Notes under the pieces: model-generated
The model's database searches: none
What the model was told of the DNA's origin: nothing
Seen by the model: only the letters and a program-made list of their open reading frames with translations
Shown here: positions 23,901 to 30,958 of the stretch, piece after piece
How positions within the stretch are numbered: the stretch's first letter is position 1
Layout of the letters: each line of letters begins with the position of its first letter
Translations under genes and position numbers: made by a program
Assembly: GCA_944548615.1 (NCBI GenBank)
Contig: OX155955.1
Span: 4,075,017-4,139,016 of the forward strand
Direction of reading: 5' to 3'
DNA: 64,000 nt
From: Micropterix aruncella
Taxonomy: Eukaryota; Arthropoda; Insecta; Lepidoptera; Micropterigidae

Positions 23901-26900
23901 CTATGGACTGGGCCGAGGAGAAATGTCTAGCTCTAATCGAGGAGTACAGAAATTATACAGTGCTGTGGGATCCGAAGAATGAGAAATTTAAAAATAAATT
24001 CTGGCGATGACATGTTCGTTCAAAGTTCGAATGAAAACTGCGGAGCACTCGTTGTTCTTTGGTTGATGCGCGCACCGTCTCCATTTGAGTAGTTGCAGGT
24101 GCGCGGAGCACAGTTGATGCGCGAACCTAATGGATACCCATCTTAATTATTTTTTCTTCTTTTTAAATAATAACCCAAACGCAGAGCAATTAATCGTCTC
24201 ATGAGGCTTAAATAATTATTTACGTCTTCATGTAGAAAAAAAACGCTTCTTCACAATACTTCCCTTCTTGTCGGTTGGTGGGCTTTAAAGGTAAATTGCA
24301 ATAAAAAATGGAATAGACGAAAGGTAGGGCTTTATTATTTATCCTAAAGTACAAAACGTTTTAAGATTTGTAATTGTCACGGTCCAGCCTGCGGTTCCAG
24401 GATATTTTTGTGGATTATTCTATAATGTCACCCTAGACGGTAGTTTTTCTTCGTCTCACAATGAGAAAAATATAAAGATAAACGCATTTTTCCACAAGGA
24501 TTACTATATAACTCGGACTGTGGTCCATACATGTAGTCCATAGAATTAACACGATGCGTAACGGTATTAGTGTGACGGTAGGTTTTCGCGCCGTAATGTT
24601 AAAACATATGTAATGTTATTTTAATACCTCGCGAACTTGGGATCTTGGTGTTTAAAAGATTTATTAAACAAAAGCTACAATCCACACATGCTTTCTATAA
24701 GCTGGGTGATTTTTTTTGAGCATGCCAATTCCTTCAAATGGGAATAACATTAATATGTAACTTTCAGGTACCTCATTTTAGTTCTTATTGTTTAATAATA
24801 ATATTATGAATTTAATATTTAATATGTAGACTACAATGTATAATGTAACATACCTGATCATATACATACGTTGTTTTTTCCAATTTTGTTTTGATACTTC
24901 CTATTGTGTGATTATTTTTTGTATAAAGTGCTTGATGACTATTAATATTCTTATAATAATTAACTATTTTATATGTATACTCATGTAGGTACATGGATTC
25001 AGCTCTATTTTTTTAAAATTTTATTTGTCTGCCGTGTAAAGCCGACTTTAGTCAACGCTATTGTCGAATTAATATTTAAGCTTTAATCGTTTTATATCTA
25101 CATTTAAACTGACGAATTCTAATATGCGATAATTAGCTTTAATTCATAATTCATGCTTTTATTGTATATTCTGAATAAATAAATTGAATACTGAATACTG
25201 AATACTTGCTTCTAACACGACAGCGTAATAGTAGGATACGTAAGAACATAATTGGGCACATGAATCATGTTGAAACTGCAGTATACTTTAATTTTCATAT
25301 TAATCGTACGGAGAATGTTAAAACATATAATCGAGTAATGGATTGTCATAAAATTCTTGGTAATTCAACAAAATTACGACTGAAACATCGTTATTGTGTA
25401 TAAAACCGTAATAACAAAATGGTAATGTAAAATCAATCCAATATTTTTCTCAGTGCAACGCGTTCAGACACCTCAGGGTGACTGAACGACAAGAAAATAA
25501 CACCCTAAGACACCCTACTTCTTTGGCTATTTATATTTCGCTATTTGTTATTCATTTGAATTTTATCGTGGTCTGTATATCTCTGAAATCCGAGCGAACA
25601 AATTTGAAAGAATATTATTTCGTTTGAAATCGTCGCCGAATCCCTCGGGAGTGTTACTCGTAATGTGAAAATTATACCCGCGGAATAATTCCGTCATTAC
25701 AAACAAGACACTTGCTCATTTATTTACCCACTTCATTTCCTCACAGTCGACTGCTCCTTGGAGTTTCGTTAATTTTCCTGGATATACTTAATTAAGTTTA
25801 TGGACTTAGAGCTCGTTTATTACTTTGTTTACATGGTTTTGCAAATTGTTTAAGAGGAAGTTCAATGGTCTGATGAACAGCTCTGTAAATCTAAAGAGTT
25901 CAGAAGACTAATAGCAGGTGTCGAATGCCCAATTATTTGTTTTGTTGTTGAATTGTTTGAAGCAATCATATAATCTAGTTATCAGCTAAGTCAGTATCAG
26001 TTTATCAATTTATTGCTATGATTTCGGTGTTTATTTATTTACTCGATTATAATTTTAAACATATTTTTATTGATCTAAACCTCGTTTGTATATAATTATA
26101 TTTTATTTTAGAGTTCTGATGAAGACATAAATTGAACTTTTTTACTGTTGATAATTTTAATTTTAATTCCGAATGCGTTTTATTATTTTTACTAACACTT
26201 TGCCAAGATAATTTTAGGAATAAAATTTAGATACAGATATATTAATCTAAAATATTATTGTTTATTTTAAAGATATTTTGTAATATTACCTACCTCAAAC
26301 TTAAGTCTATTTTCCTAAATGATATATCATGATTTATACGGGGTGTTATTACTGCACGGGCATTTTTTCTGTGGGTGAAACAGTACAACGTAGTAAGCAA
26401 CTTTTGACATTTTTTTTGGAAAAAAAAGAAAAAAAAATTTTTTTTTGGTTTTGTTTTTTAAAAATTTGAAATTATGAAGAAGTGGACTATTAAATAAAGG
26501 TTTGAGAAGTGTTTGAGCACACTGCGCCATCTAGCGGTAGGTAATAAGTCGTAAATAATTAATATCAGCGACATTTTACCAACCACTATATAGCGCATCG
26601 TGATCAGAACTTTTTATACTATTTAAACATTAAAAAAACTAATTTTCAAAAAACAAAAATATTTAATAAGAATGTCTATTTTTCAGTTTTTTTTTTTTTA
26701 ATAAAAGTGGTTTATTTTATTGTAATGATTCACCCACAAAAAAAAATGCCCGTGCAGTAATAACACCCCATACGTATATACTTTTAAGTAAGTAGAATTA
26801 CTATTTTTTTATATTAAAATTAAAATTTAAAATAACTTTCTGGTACTCCTGCTTAGTTACATTCTTGGGCCTAGTTAGGCAGTGTTGACGTAGAGATCAA

Positions 26901-29900
26901 GAATCTGCCGTGTGCTTTCTTTTTTTCTACTTGTCCAAACACGAGTATTGTTAAATGTTGTAGGATTACGTATCTCGTGCTTTACTATAAATAAATAAAT
27001 TTAAAAAATTAAAAAAACTGTCGAAAATTAACATTGAAAATTCCCAACGTGTCGCACGTGAGGCTGGCTCGAATGCTGTATGTGGCAAACTATGTGGCTA
27101 TTGTTTCTATTCTACTGAGCACGTTTATTATTATTTTACATGACTGCCCAAAAAACATGTGTAATGTGTTTAGGGTTTACCTATTAGTGTTTTCCGTTTC
27201 TTTATTCCACCATAACTTCTAAACATTTGGACCAATTTAGAAGTGTGCAGTATTGACAGAACTGTTATGTAATCTCGAGTATCATAGAGTACTCGACTCC
27301 CCAAATATCATGTAAGAAGTTGTCTAAATGTCTAAATGTAGAAATGTCAATAAATTAACATACATATGAGTATGTCTTGTTTAGTGCCAATTGAAAGGTC
27401 TGATTAAGTATATTTCTGAAACATACATCTATCTATATGGATATATATATAAAACCACAAATATTTCACAAAAGAGCAGTAATGAAAATAAATATAAATA
27501 AAATAGTTCACTATCTATAACTGCAGTCATGTTTTCTATTTTTTTAATATATATACTTGTTACAGGACTGTCCAACAAATATATTTACTTGTTACATAAC
27601 TGCCCAACAAAAAAGAAGTGTAATGTGTTCAGGGTTCTGCTATATATGTTTCCCGTTTTTTATTCCACCATAATTTCTAAACTCTTAAACCGATTTAGAA
27701 AAATGTAGTGTTGTTAGAATCATCATGTCACCGGGAGTGTCATACTGTCAAATATTAAGTAAAGAGTTGTCGTAATGTCCAAATGTCCAAATGTCAATAA
27801 ATTAACATAAATATATCGTGCTTAGTGTCAAATAAAATGTATTATTGATTACATTCCAGATATATACATGTAAATACGTATAAATACATAAACCAGAAAT
27901 ATTTTATAAAAATCAGTAATAACAATAATTATAAATGCAATAGTTTTCTTTCTGTAACGACAGTCGTGTTTTTTATTATTTTAATATATACACTCGTTAA
28001 TATAACTGGTAGCAGCCGAATGGGCGAAAGCCTAATGGCCAGTTTGTGTTGACGTTTCGCCCTACTCACGGTACTCTTCGAAGAGTGAACTACCTTGAAA
28101 GGCCTCAGTAAATTCTATCAGTATCTGTATCATGAAGTTTGTAAGCAGGTGTGATATGCAAAGCGCCGGTGAATGTCCTCGGTTGGTTCTAGGCATTTGT
28201 GTAGTATATTTATCCGTAAAATCGCTGGAGGAGTCTGGAAACGTAAGTTTCCTATGAGAGCGGGAGTAGATGTTGACCTGATATCCCCTATCTATGGATA
28301 TGTTAGTCGCCCGATCTGGAGCGAAAGCGGACAGAGGGCTCCACGGGTTGACTACGAATTTCCGCTGACGTCAGGTAGATGCCGGAAATACACGTAGGTA
28401 CTAGTGCTGCAGGAGTGACTTCCAACTGTAAAGGTTTGGTAGCGAATGGTTTCGTGCAGCTTGGGCCATAAGATCTGTAACGGCCCTTAAGTACCGTCAC
28501 ATGCAATCAACAAATGTATTGATTTCCAGTGAAATACACTGACACAAATTCAGCTATTATTCTACCTTGTGAGCGATAAATCAGCACGATGAAACAATAC
28601 TTTTACTTGGAATATTTTGGATTGCATGATTTACCGGCCTATATAAACCGGCGAAAAAGCAAACAAAGTATCATTCCTCGAGTGATCACGTCCCCCAAGA
28701 CAGCGACGGCATAACGGTACCCCGGCTTCTTGGTTTCTCTCAAGACAGCGACGGCATACCTCGGTACCCCGGCTTCTTGGTTACCTTTTCCTTCCTTTCC
28801 TTATCGAGGCGAGAAGCATAAGTCTGCATTCCCACTGACTTGAGCCATGCCCAGTACGAGATATTAGGAGCACAAGTACAATCCTCATCCATACCAATAC
28901 ATTCGCGTCAATATAACCAATTCAAAAAGCGTTACAAACTGGCAACATCTAACTCTCAATAAACACCTTCTGTTATAATTAAAATCGACTTTTAATACGG
29001 AGATAACCCGAAAGTTGACACCACCACCTCACACCGAATAATTTGGAGTCTAGTGAGGGGTGGTCCCTCACAGATCCATTTTGTTCTCTGATCGGCCTAA
29101 CTCACGATTCAGCTCCTGTTAATCTACCAGGCGCTACTGTACGATTTGCGCACCGTTCGGCGATCGCTTGTGCACCGAAGGAGTCTGGAGACTGAAAATA
29201 TACCTACTATCTCCTAAGCAGCGGATGTGGATGTCGACCCGTTGTCATGACACTCTTGAAACGAAATAAAGGCCACCCGATCCCTTGTGGCATTACGGGC
29301 AAAGGACGCCCAGGTCAGCGATAAATTGAATTACCGCTGTATAGACTTCGCGTAGAGACTTCGCGTCTGTAAACAGTCGGGAAAACGGAGGTATCCTGAA
29401 GGTTAATTCCAGACGAAGGCATCTTTCCAAACAGGAAGTCAGGGGGCGAGGCTGCCCGCTGGGTACCTTTCCCGGTGCCTCGCCGTAAGGCATTGGTCTC
29501 TGATATAGGAGAGTGGCGTAACTAGACAGTGGACTGTTTCCGTCCCAAGTCTTGTACGCTCACCTCAAGGAAGATAGAACGAAGATTCACTAAGGGACAC
29601 GCTAGTCATACTTTAATCTCGAAATATTGGATATAAAGACTTGAAATTCTGTACACAGATAACTTGTTAGGCCGAAATCAGATTGTGAATTTTAGATGAA
29701 TTATCTCCTATACAAGTGGCATAAATATTTATTAAATTCCGTAATATCTAATAAAATACAAAATCGTATCGAAAAAATACAATTTTAATACCAAGGAAAA
29801 TATTAAAAATATAGCACGAAAAAACTACTGTGAGGGACCACCCCTCACTAGACTCCAAATTGTTCGGTGTGAGGTGGTGGTATCAACTTACGAGTTATCT

Positions 29901-30958
29901 CCATATTGAAAGGCGGTTTTGAATGAAGTAAAAGGAATTTATTGATCGAAGGTTTGATATTGCCAGTTATAACGCTTCCCGAACAGGTTATGTTGACGTG
30001 AGTGTATGGATGCGCGACTGCGGTTACGAGGATATATGGATGAGGATTGTATGTGTGCTCCTAGTATCTTGAACTGGGCACGGCTCGAGTCTGTGGGATT
30101 ACAGGACTGATGCTTCGAGACTAGGGAGGATAAGGAAAGGAAACCAAGGAGCCGGATTCGTTGACACACCTCGTGAGAAGGGTACCGAATATGCCGTCGC
30201 AACCTTGGGGGAAGGTGATCACTCGGGGAATGATACTTTGGTTGCTTTTTCGCCAGTTTATATAGGCTGATAAATGATGCAATCCAAAATATTCCGAGTA
30301 AAAGTATTGTTTCATCGTGCTCATTCATGGCTTCACGGGTTAAAATAATAGCTGAATTGTGTCAGTGTATTTAACTGGTAATCGATGCATTTGTTGATCG
30401 CATGTAATGGACTTAAGTTCCGTTACACTACTAAAATACTACTAAAAAACTACAAAATCCTTGAAATAGATTGGTGAATTTGAACGAACACATCAACTTT
30501 CGTGGGGGGGAGGATTTGCGTGCGGGGCGACGTTGCTGGGTGTTGGCGCGGGATGGGGTAAGGGGTGTAGGGTTAGCGAAGGAGGGGGTGGGGGGAAGGG
30601 GGAGGGGGGTGTCTACTTGCCGGGAAAGCTCTGGAAAAATGCTTAGGGGTGATAAAATGGTGACCAAAGGATTTTTTTTCTTGTTCTCATGAATAAAGAA
30701 AAGACTGAAAGGATAATGTTATCACGAGAAAGTTACAGAGAAAGCGCTGGAGGCACCGAGCACCATAACATCTAAGGAACTCTTCAAATATTATCCTCGT
30801 CACTATAGTCATTACTCAACTAAGATACCGATTTTGTTTTGGATTTACATTTTATTCAATAGTACAAGTAACAATAATGAGTTACTTACTATGTTTTACG
30901 TCCCCGTGTGGCGAATATAGGTGGTTGTAGTGAATATCCGATATATGCCAGAAATAAC
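8734..30958 (-). CDS. Acid sphingomyelinase-like phosphodiesterase (SMPDL3 type), split gene, first exon not found
   Basis: Seven exons (30958-30890, 21043-20884, 17172-16970, 16536-16370, 13119-12924, 11245-10948, 8977-8734) join in phase and give about 445 residues; human SMPDL3A has about 453 including its signal peptide. The family is secreted or lysosomal and hydrolyses phosphodiester/phosphoanhydride bonds with two zinc ions. Numbering from the first visible codon, motifs are D8-x-H10, G77-D78, G-H-E-D at 116-119 where G-N-H-D is expected, G205-H206, and G251-H-x-H254. Two N-glycosylation sequons (N-V-T and N-L-T) and a Cys-rich C-terminal segment fit the family. The exon with start and signal peptide lies above 30958 or outside the window. 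The loss of the Asn ligand may alter or abolish activity. The homology call is strong; the substrate is unknown. Confidence 0.88.
8978..10947 (-). other. SMPDL3-like intron between last two exons
   Basis: AT-rich sequence with a short (GT)n at 9130 and 9230. No coding motif is recognisable. Around 9990-10450 a purine-rich stretch has codon-like texture but many stops, and could be an old element; I cannot name it. A GC-richer patch at 10640-10700 is also unassigned. Confidence 0.4.
10948..11245 (-). CDS. SMPDL3-like, exon APSVTP...NNLFSR
   Basis: Acceptor TTTAATTAACAG and donor AGCAG|GTGAGA bound a 298-bp exon, the longest in the gene. It encodes GKPISWMMLAPSVTP, then NPGLRLYKFD and DYVQYYLDL, which are the closing strands and start of the C-terminal domain in the family. 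An N-L-T sequon follows. Confidence 0.92.
12441..12575. mobile_element. Small GC-rich MITE with perfect internal palindrome
   Basis: The left end reads CCGGGCCACACGTTGCGATG and the right end, reverse-complemented, ACGGGCCACGCGATGCGG, giving imperfect terminal inverted repeats. The left arm contains a perfect 24-bp palindrome at 12453-12476 (arm TTGCGATGCGGC). A GC-rich island of this sort in an AT-rich intron is typical of lepidopteran MITEs. I could not fix a target-site duplication. The overlapping short ORFs on both strands are by-products of the GC content. Confidence 0.5.
12924..13119 (-). CDS. SMPDL3-like, exon with GH and GHxH motifs
   Basis: Acceptor GTGCTGTTGTAG and donor CAAG|GTAAAAC bound a 196-bp exon. 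It starts VYIVGHVAPG (fourth metal motif, His) and includes HVVAGQFFGHLHSDTFRIMY with the fifth motif G-H-x-H. The insert ADERGGGG between them is Gly-rich and probably a surface loop. The local GC content is clearly higher than the introns. Confidence 0.92.
13500..14330 (+). repeat. Family R, copy 4 (diverged), within SMPDL3-like intron
   Basis: It shares CCACTGGACGGTTTGCGCAC, GCCAATCGGTTGTGCA, TCTTGAAATGACC, CGATCCC, GCGTAAGCGACTTCGGA, GCCTCGCCCTAAGGCGT and TCTTCTACGCTCA with the other copies. It is closest to the copy at 29077 (both contain GGAGGTATCCTGAAGGTTAA and TTCCAGAC), so at least two subfamilies exist. Confidence 0.6.
14373..14446 (-). other. tRNA-like sequence with B box (tRNA-derived SINE head or pseudogene)
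   Basis: The minus strand contains CGGGTTCGATTCCCG, an exact T-arm/B-box with a closed stem, preceded by AATGGTTAGATCGCC resembling a D arm. The anticodon region CTTACATTGTAAG does not fold as a 5-bp stem with 7-nt loop, so a working tRNA is unlikely. A SINE promoter head is the simplest reading. Confidence 0.35.
14447..16369 (-). other. SMPDL3-like intron, mostly unassigned
   Basis: AT-rich sequence. 16020-16250 is a GC-rich island (GCGCGGTGTACCAGACACCC, then CCCAGAGCGGGCGAGTGCGG) that looks repeat-derived. 15070-15150 repeats CAGATCT/GTCAGATC words. No gene is visible apart from the exon that starts the next feature upstream. Confidence 0.4.
16370..16536 (-). CDS. SMPDL3-like, exon GGYYT...AVIKNEM
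   Basis: Acceptor TATTTTCATCAG and donor ATG|GTAAGC bound a 167-bp exon. It contains LRIVVLNTNL, the conserved strand before the active-site His exon, and QQWSWFEKVL, matching the family's W-L/F-E helix. It ends on a codon boundary. Confidence 0.9.
16970..17172 (-). CDS. SMPDL3-like, exon with the altered GNHD motif
   Basis: Acceptor TTTTTCTGTTCATAG and donor GTATGAATC bound a 203-bp exon. It starts with the D of W-T-G-D and includes the N-V-T sequon and FVFPALGHEDPLPSAEL, ending QTFET. The family normally reads A-L-G-N-H-D at this place, where Asn binds metal and His acts in catalysis. Here G-H-E-D is found. Confidence 0.9.
18215..19398 (-). mobile_element. Jockey/CR1-like LINE inserted in the RTE element
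   Basis: A 5'-truncated LINE in the opposite orientation, starting just before the RT catalytic box and ending near AATAAAGTTATTCTATTCT (read on minus). The RTE sequence stops at its right edge and resumes at its left edge, which defines the insertion. Confidence 0.65.
18499..19398 (-). pseudogene. LINE reverse transcriptase, C-terminal half
   Basis: From the truncation point the frame reads SSYHLYADDIQIYYHARPDD, the catalytic Y-A-D-D box, then SWQDQVNQVSRRIFHSFHSL of the thumb region. A stop near 18978 and a frameshift separate it from 18852-18499, which encodes the C-terminus (HTLSLLYNILNNLTSPSYLR and onwards, ending FLHSH and a stop). ATG-initiated ORFs extending to the right of 19398 run into RTE sequence and are artefacts. 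Confidence 0.7.
20580..20628 (+). repeat. Inverted repeat arm, left of SMPDL3 exon
   Basis: The 49-bp arm begins TAATAAATCTATGGCCATAG and contains the perfect 18-bp palindrome AATCTATGGCCATAGATT. Its reverse complement is at 21323-21371 with only one visible difference. The pair behaves like terminal inverted repeats of a MITE, with GTT outside each end. Confidence 0.85.
20884..21043 (-). CDS. SMPDL3-like, exon CWRMD...VLWTG
   Basis: The 160-bp exon has acceptor TTATTGGCAG and donor GTAAAC. It encodes CWRMDSRGNSGYQKPLGEFG, then DPACDSPWTLIESA and finally EFVLWTG; the second metal motif G-D is completed by the next exon. The Cys residues match the conserved disulfide region of the family. The exon lies between inverted repeats at 20580-20628 and 21323-21371. 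Confidence 0.9.
21323..21371 (-). repeat. Inverted repeat arm, right of SMPDL3 exon
   Basis: This is the partner of the arm at 20580. Between the two arms lie 694 bp that include the 160-bp SMPDL3-like exon. The arms are far more alike than old repeats elsewhere in the intron. Confidence 0.85.
21372..22111. other. Intron sequence with one GC-rich repeat-like patch
   Basis: 21590-21790 (GTTTGCCCGATATTTCGACA and a pair of near-complementary GACGGCAA/TTGCCGTC words) resembles parts of lepidopteran repeats, but I cannot name the family. The rest is AT-rich without features. Confidence 0.35.
22112..22890 (+). repeat. Family E, copy 2
   Basis: Aligned with 4147-4800 over most of its length, from ATCGGTTGTG to AATACACAGACACATGGACA. 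It carries extra poly-T sequence around 22337-22400. No coding capacity. Confidence 0.6.
22978..23597 (-). mobile_element. Jockey/CR1-like LINE, 3' fragment
   Basis: On the minus strand, 23597-23197 encodes a LINE C-terminus and 23196-22978 is the 3' UTR, ending in an (AAAGAT)-type tail seen on plus as GATAAAGATAAAGATAAAAA. It is a short 5'-truncated copy within the SMPDL3-like intron. Confidence 0.6.
23197..23470 (-). pseudogene. LINE ORF C-terminal end
   Basis: The frame reads HRHDTRNKTLYLQPFVARPA, then YLGLKLFNKLPDRLKAIKN and FKRSIRVYLL, to a TAG at 23197-23199. H-x-x-x-T-R-x-K...G-x-x-L-F-N-x-L-P is the standard C-terminal signature of Jockey/CR1-like ORF2 proteins; the same signature occurs in the LINEs at 37.6 kb and 51.2 kb. 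Upstream sequence to 23597 continues in another frame, so there is a frameshift. Confidence 0.7.
23673..24143 (+). mobile_element. PIF/Harbinger-type MITE with TAA duplication
   Basis: Terminal inverted repeats of about 50 bp (left AGGTGGTTATCCATTAGGTT, right in reverse AGATGGGTATCCATTAGGTT) enclose 471 bp. TAA lies directly outside both ends (23670-23672, 24144-24146), the 3-bp duplication of PIF/Harbinger elements. The inside carries the start of a MADF-like ORF but no transposase, so it is a deletion derivative. Confidence 0.85.
23903..24010 (+). pseudogene. MADF-domain protein, N-terminal remnant
   Basis: The 35-residue ORF MDWAEEKCLALIEEYRNYTV then LWDP and FKNKFWR matches the opening helices of a MADF (Myb/SANT-like) domain: an acidic start, L-I-x-x-Y, L-W-D-P, and a later W. 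PIF/Harbinger elements encode a DNA-binding MADF/Myb-like partner of their transposase. The ORF stops right after K-F-W-R, before the rest of the domain. An ATG at 23747 in the same frame lies in the terminal repeat region and is an unlikely start. Confidence 0.6.
24440..24660 (-). repeat. Family C, inverted copy
   Basis: The reverse complement matches 32640-33300 (ACCACAGTCCGAGTTATATA, GTAATCCTTGTTG-like, CCGTTACGC, TTTTTCTCA). No coding capacity. Confidence 0.55.
24661..26338. other. AT-rich intron sequence, probable LINE 3' end at 25120-25205
   Basis: At 25175-25205 a run of GAATACT units follows GAATAAATAAATT, a typical LINE 3' tail, so the preceding 150 bp may be a LINE 3' UTR. The remainder to 26338 is AT-rich and I see no gene or repeat shared within the window. 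Confidence 0.35.
26339..26770. mobile_element. MITE with TA duplication
   Basis: Inverted ends GGGGTGTTATTACTGCACGG (left from 26340, right complement up to 26769) continue through GCATTTTTTnTGTGGGTGAA for about 40 bp, enclosing 432 bp. TA lies outside each end, as for Tc1/mariner-type elements. The inside contains GCGCCATCTAGCGG at 26523 and AT-rich sequence. No ORF of substance: the minus-strand ORF at 26327-26530 is simply the terminal repeat read through. Confidence 0.75.
27030..27990 (+). repeat. Family B, two copies in direct tandem
   Basis: Copy one spans about 27030-27540 and copy two about 27545-27990. Both read GACTGCCCAA, GTGTAATGTGTT, TTCCACCATAA, TTCTAAAC, AATGTCAATAAATTAACATA and then ...CTGCAGTCATGTTTT / ...CGACAGTCGTGTTTT. 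The tandem arrangement could come from unequal crossing-over or repeated insertion. The 62-codon ORF at 27034 is not conserved in the second copy. Confidence 0.6.
28000..28475 (+). repeat. Probable family R fragment (copy 6)
   Basis: GGAGTCTGGAAAC, GTTTCCTATGAGAGCGGGAG, GATGTTGACCTG and CGCCCGATC follow the same order as in copies 2 and 5. It ends at the solo LTR at 28476, and sequence to the right of that LTR may continue the same repeat. Confidence 0.4.
28476..29072 (-). mobile_element. Solo LTR of an LTR retrotransposon
   Basis: On the minus strand the 597-bp unit starts TGTGAGGGACCACCCCTCAC and ends CCGTTACA (TG...CA rule). GATC is duplicated directly outside (28472-28475 and 29073-29076). 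Two further copies are at 29829 and 45103. There is no internal gag/pol or second LTR nearby, so it is a product of LTR-LTR recombination. The 4-bp duplication fits Gypsy-type elements. A TATATAAA-like box near 28650 would be its promoter. Confidence 0.85.
29077..29590 (+). repeat. Family R, copy 5
   Basis: It shares GATTTGCGCACCG, TGCACCGAAGGAGTCTGG, CCTAAGCAGCGG, GACCCGTTGTCATGACACTC, GGCATTACGGGCAAAGGACG and GGTACCTTTCCCGGTGCCTC with copies 4 and 2. The minus-strand ORF at 29293-29493 is not conserved. Confidence 0.6.
29595..29828 (-). repeat. Family E, inverted fragment
   Basis: Read on minus it gives ATTCACAATCTG, TGTGTACAGAATTTC, CCAATATTTCGAGATTAAAG and ACTAGCGTG, matching 4410-4500. 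It is cut by the solo LTR at 29829; ACTACAAAAT after the LTR may be its continuation. Confidence 0.5.
29829..30427 (+). mobile_element. Solo LTR, same family, plus orientation
   Basis: The 599-bp unit starts TGTGAGGGACCACCCCTCAC and ends CCGTTACA, with CTAC duplicated at 29825-29828 and 30428-30431. The U3-like part contains TTTATATAGG at 30256, a plausible TATA box. It lies only 750 bp from an opposite copy of the same LTR. The minus-strand ORF at 29939-30328 overlaps the LTR and has no counterpart in the other copies. Confidence 0.85.
30500..30615 (+). other. G-rich strand-asymmetric tract, G-quadruplex candidate
   Basis: The plus strand holds repeated G runs, densest at 30578-30609 with at least five runs of four or more G. 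It lies about 275 bp downstream (in gene sense) of the donor of the first visible SMPDL3-like exon. ORFs across it are low-complexity artefacts. Confidence 0.6.
30890..30958 (-). CDS. SMPDL3-like, exon with D-x-H metal motif
   Basis: The acceptor is TTTTTTGTTCCAG just before 30958 and the donor is GTAAGTAAC after 30890. The 69-bp exon gives GYFWHISDIHYNHLYSPHGD then V-K-H, with one spare base. FWHISDIH is the first metallophosphoesterase motif (Asp and His metal ligands). The upstream GAC|GTAAAA could also act as a donor, but only GTAAGT leaves the one base needed to join the next exon in frame. Confidence 0.85.

Noticed and set aside
30471..30692. ORFs across the G-rich tract
   Set aside because: Gly/Arg- and Pro-rich low-complexity products of G runs on both strands.
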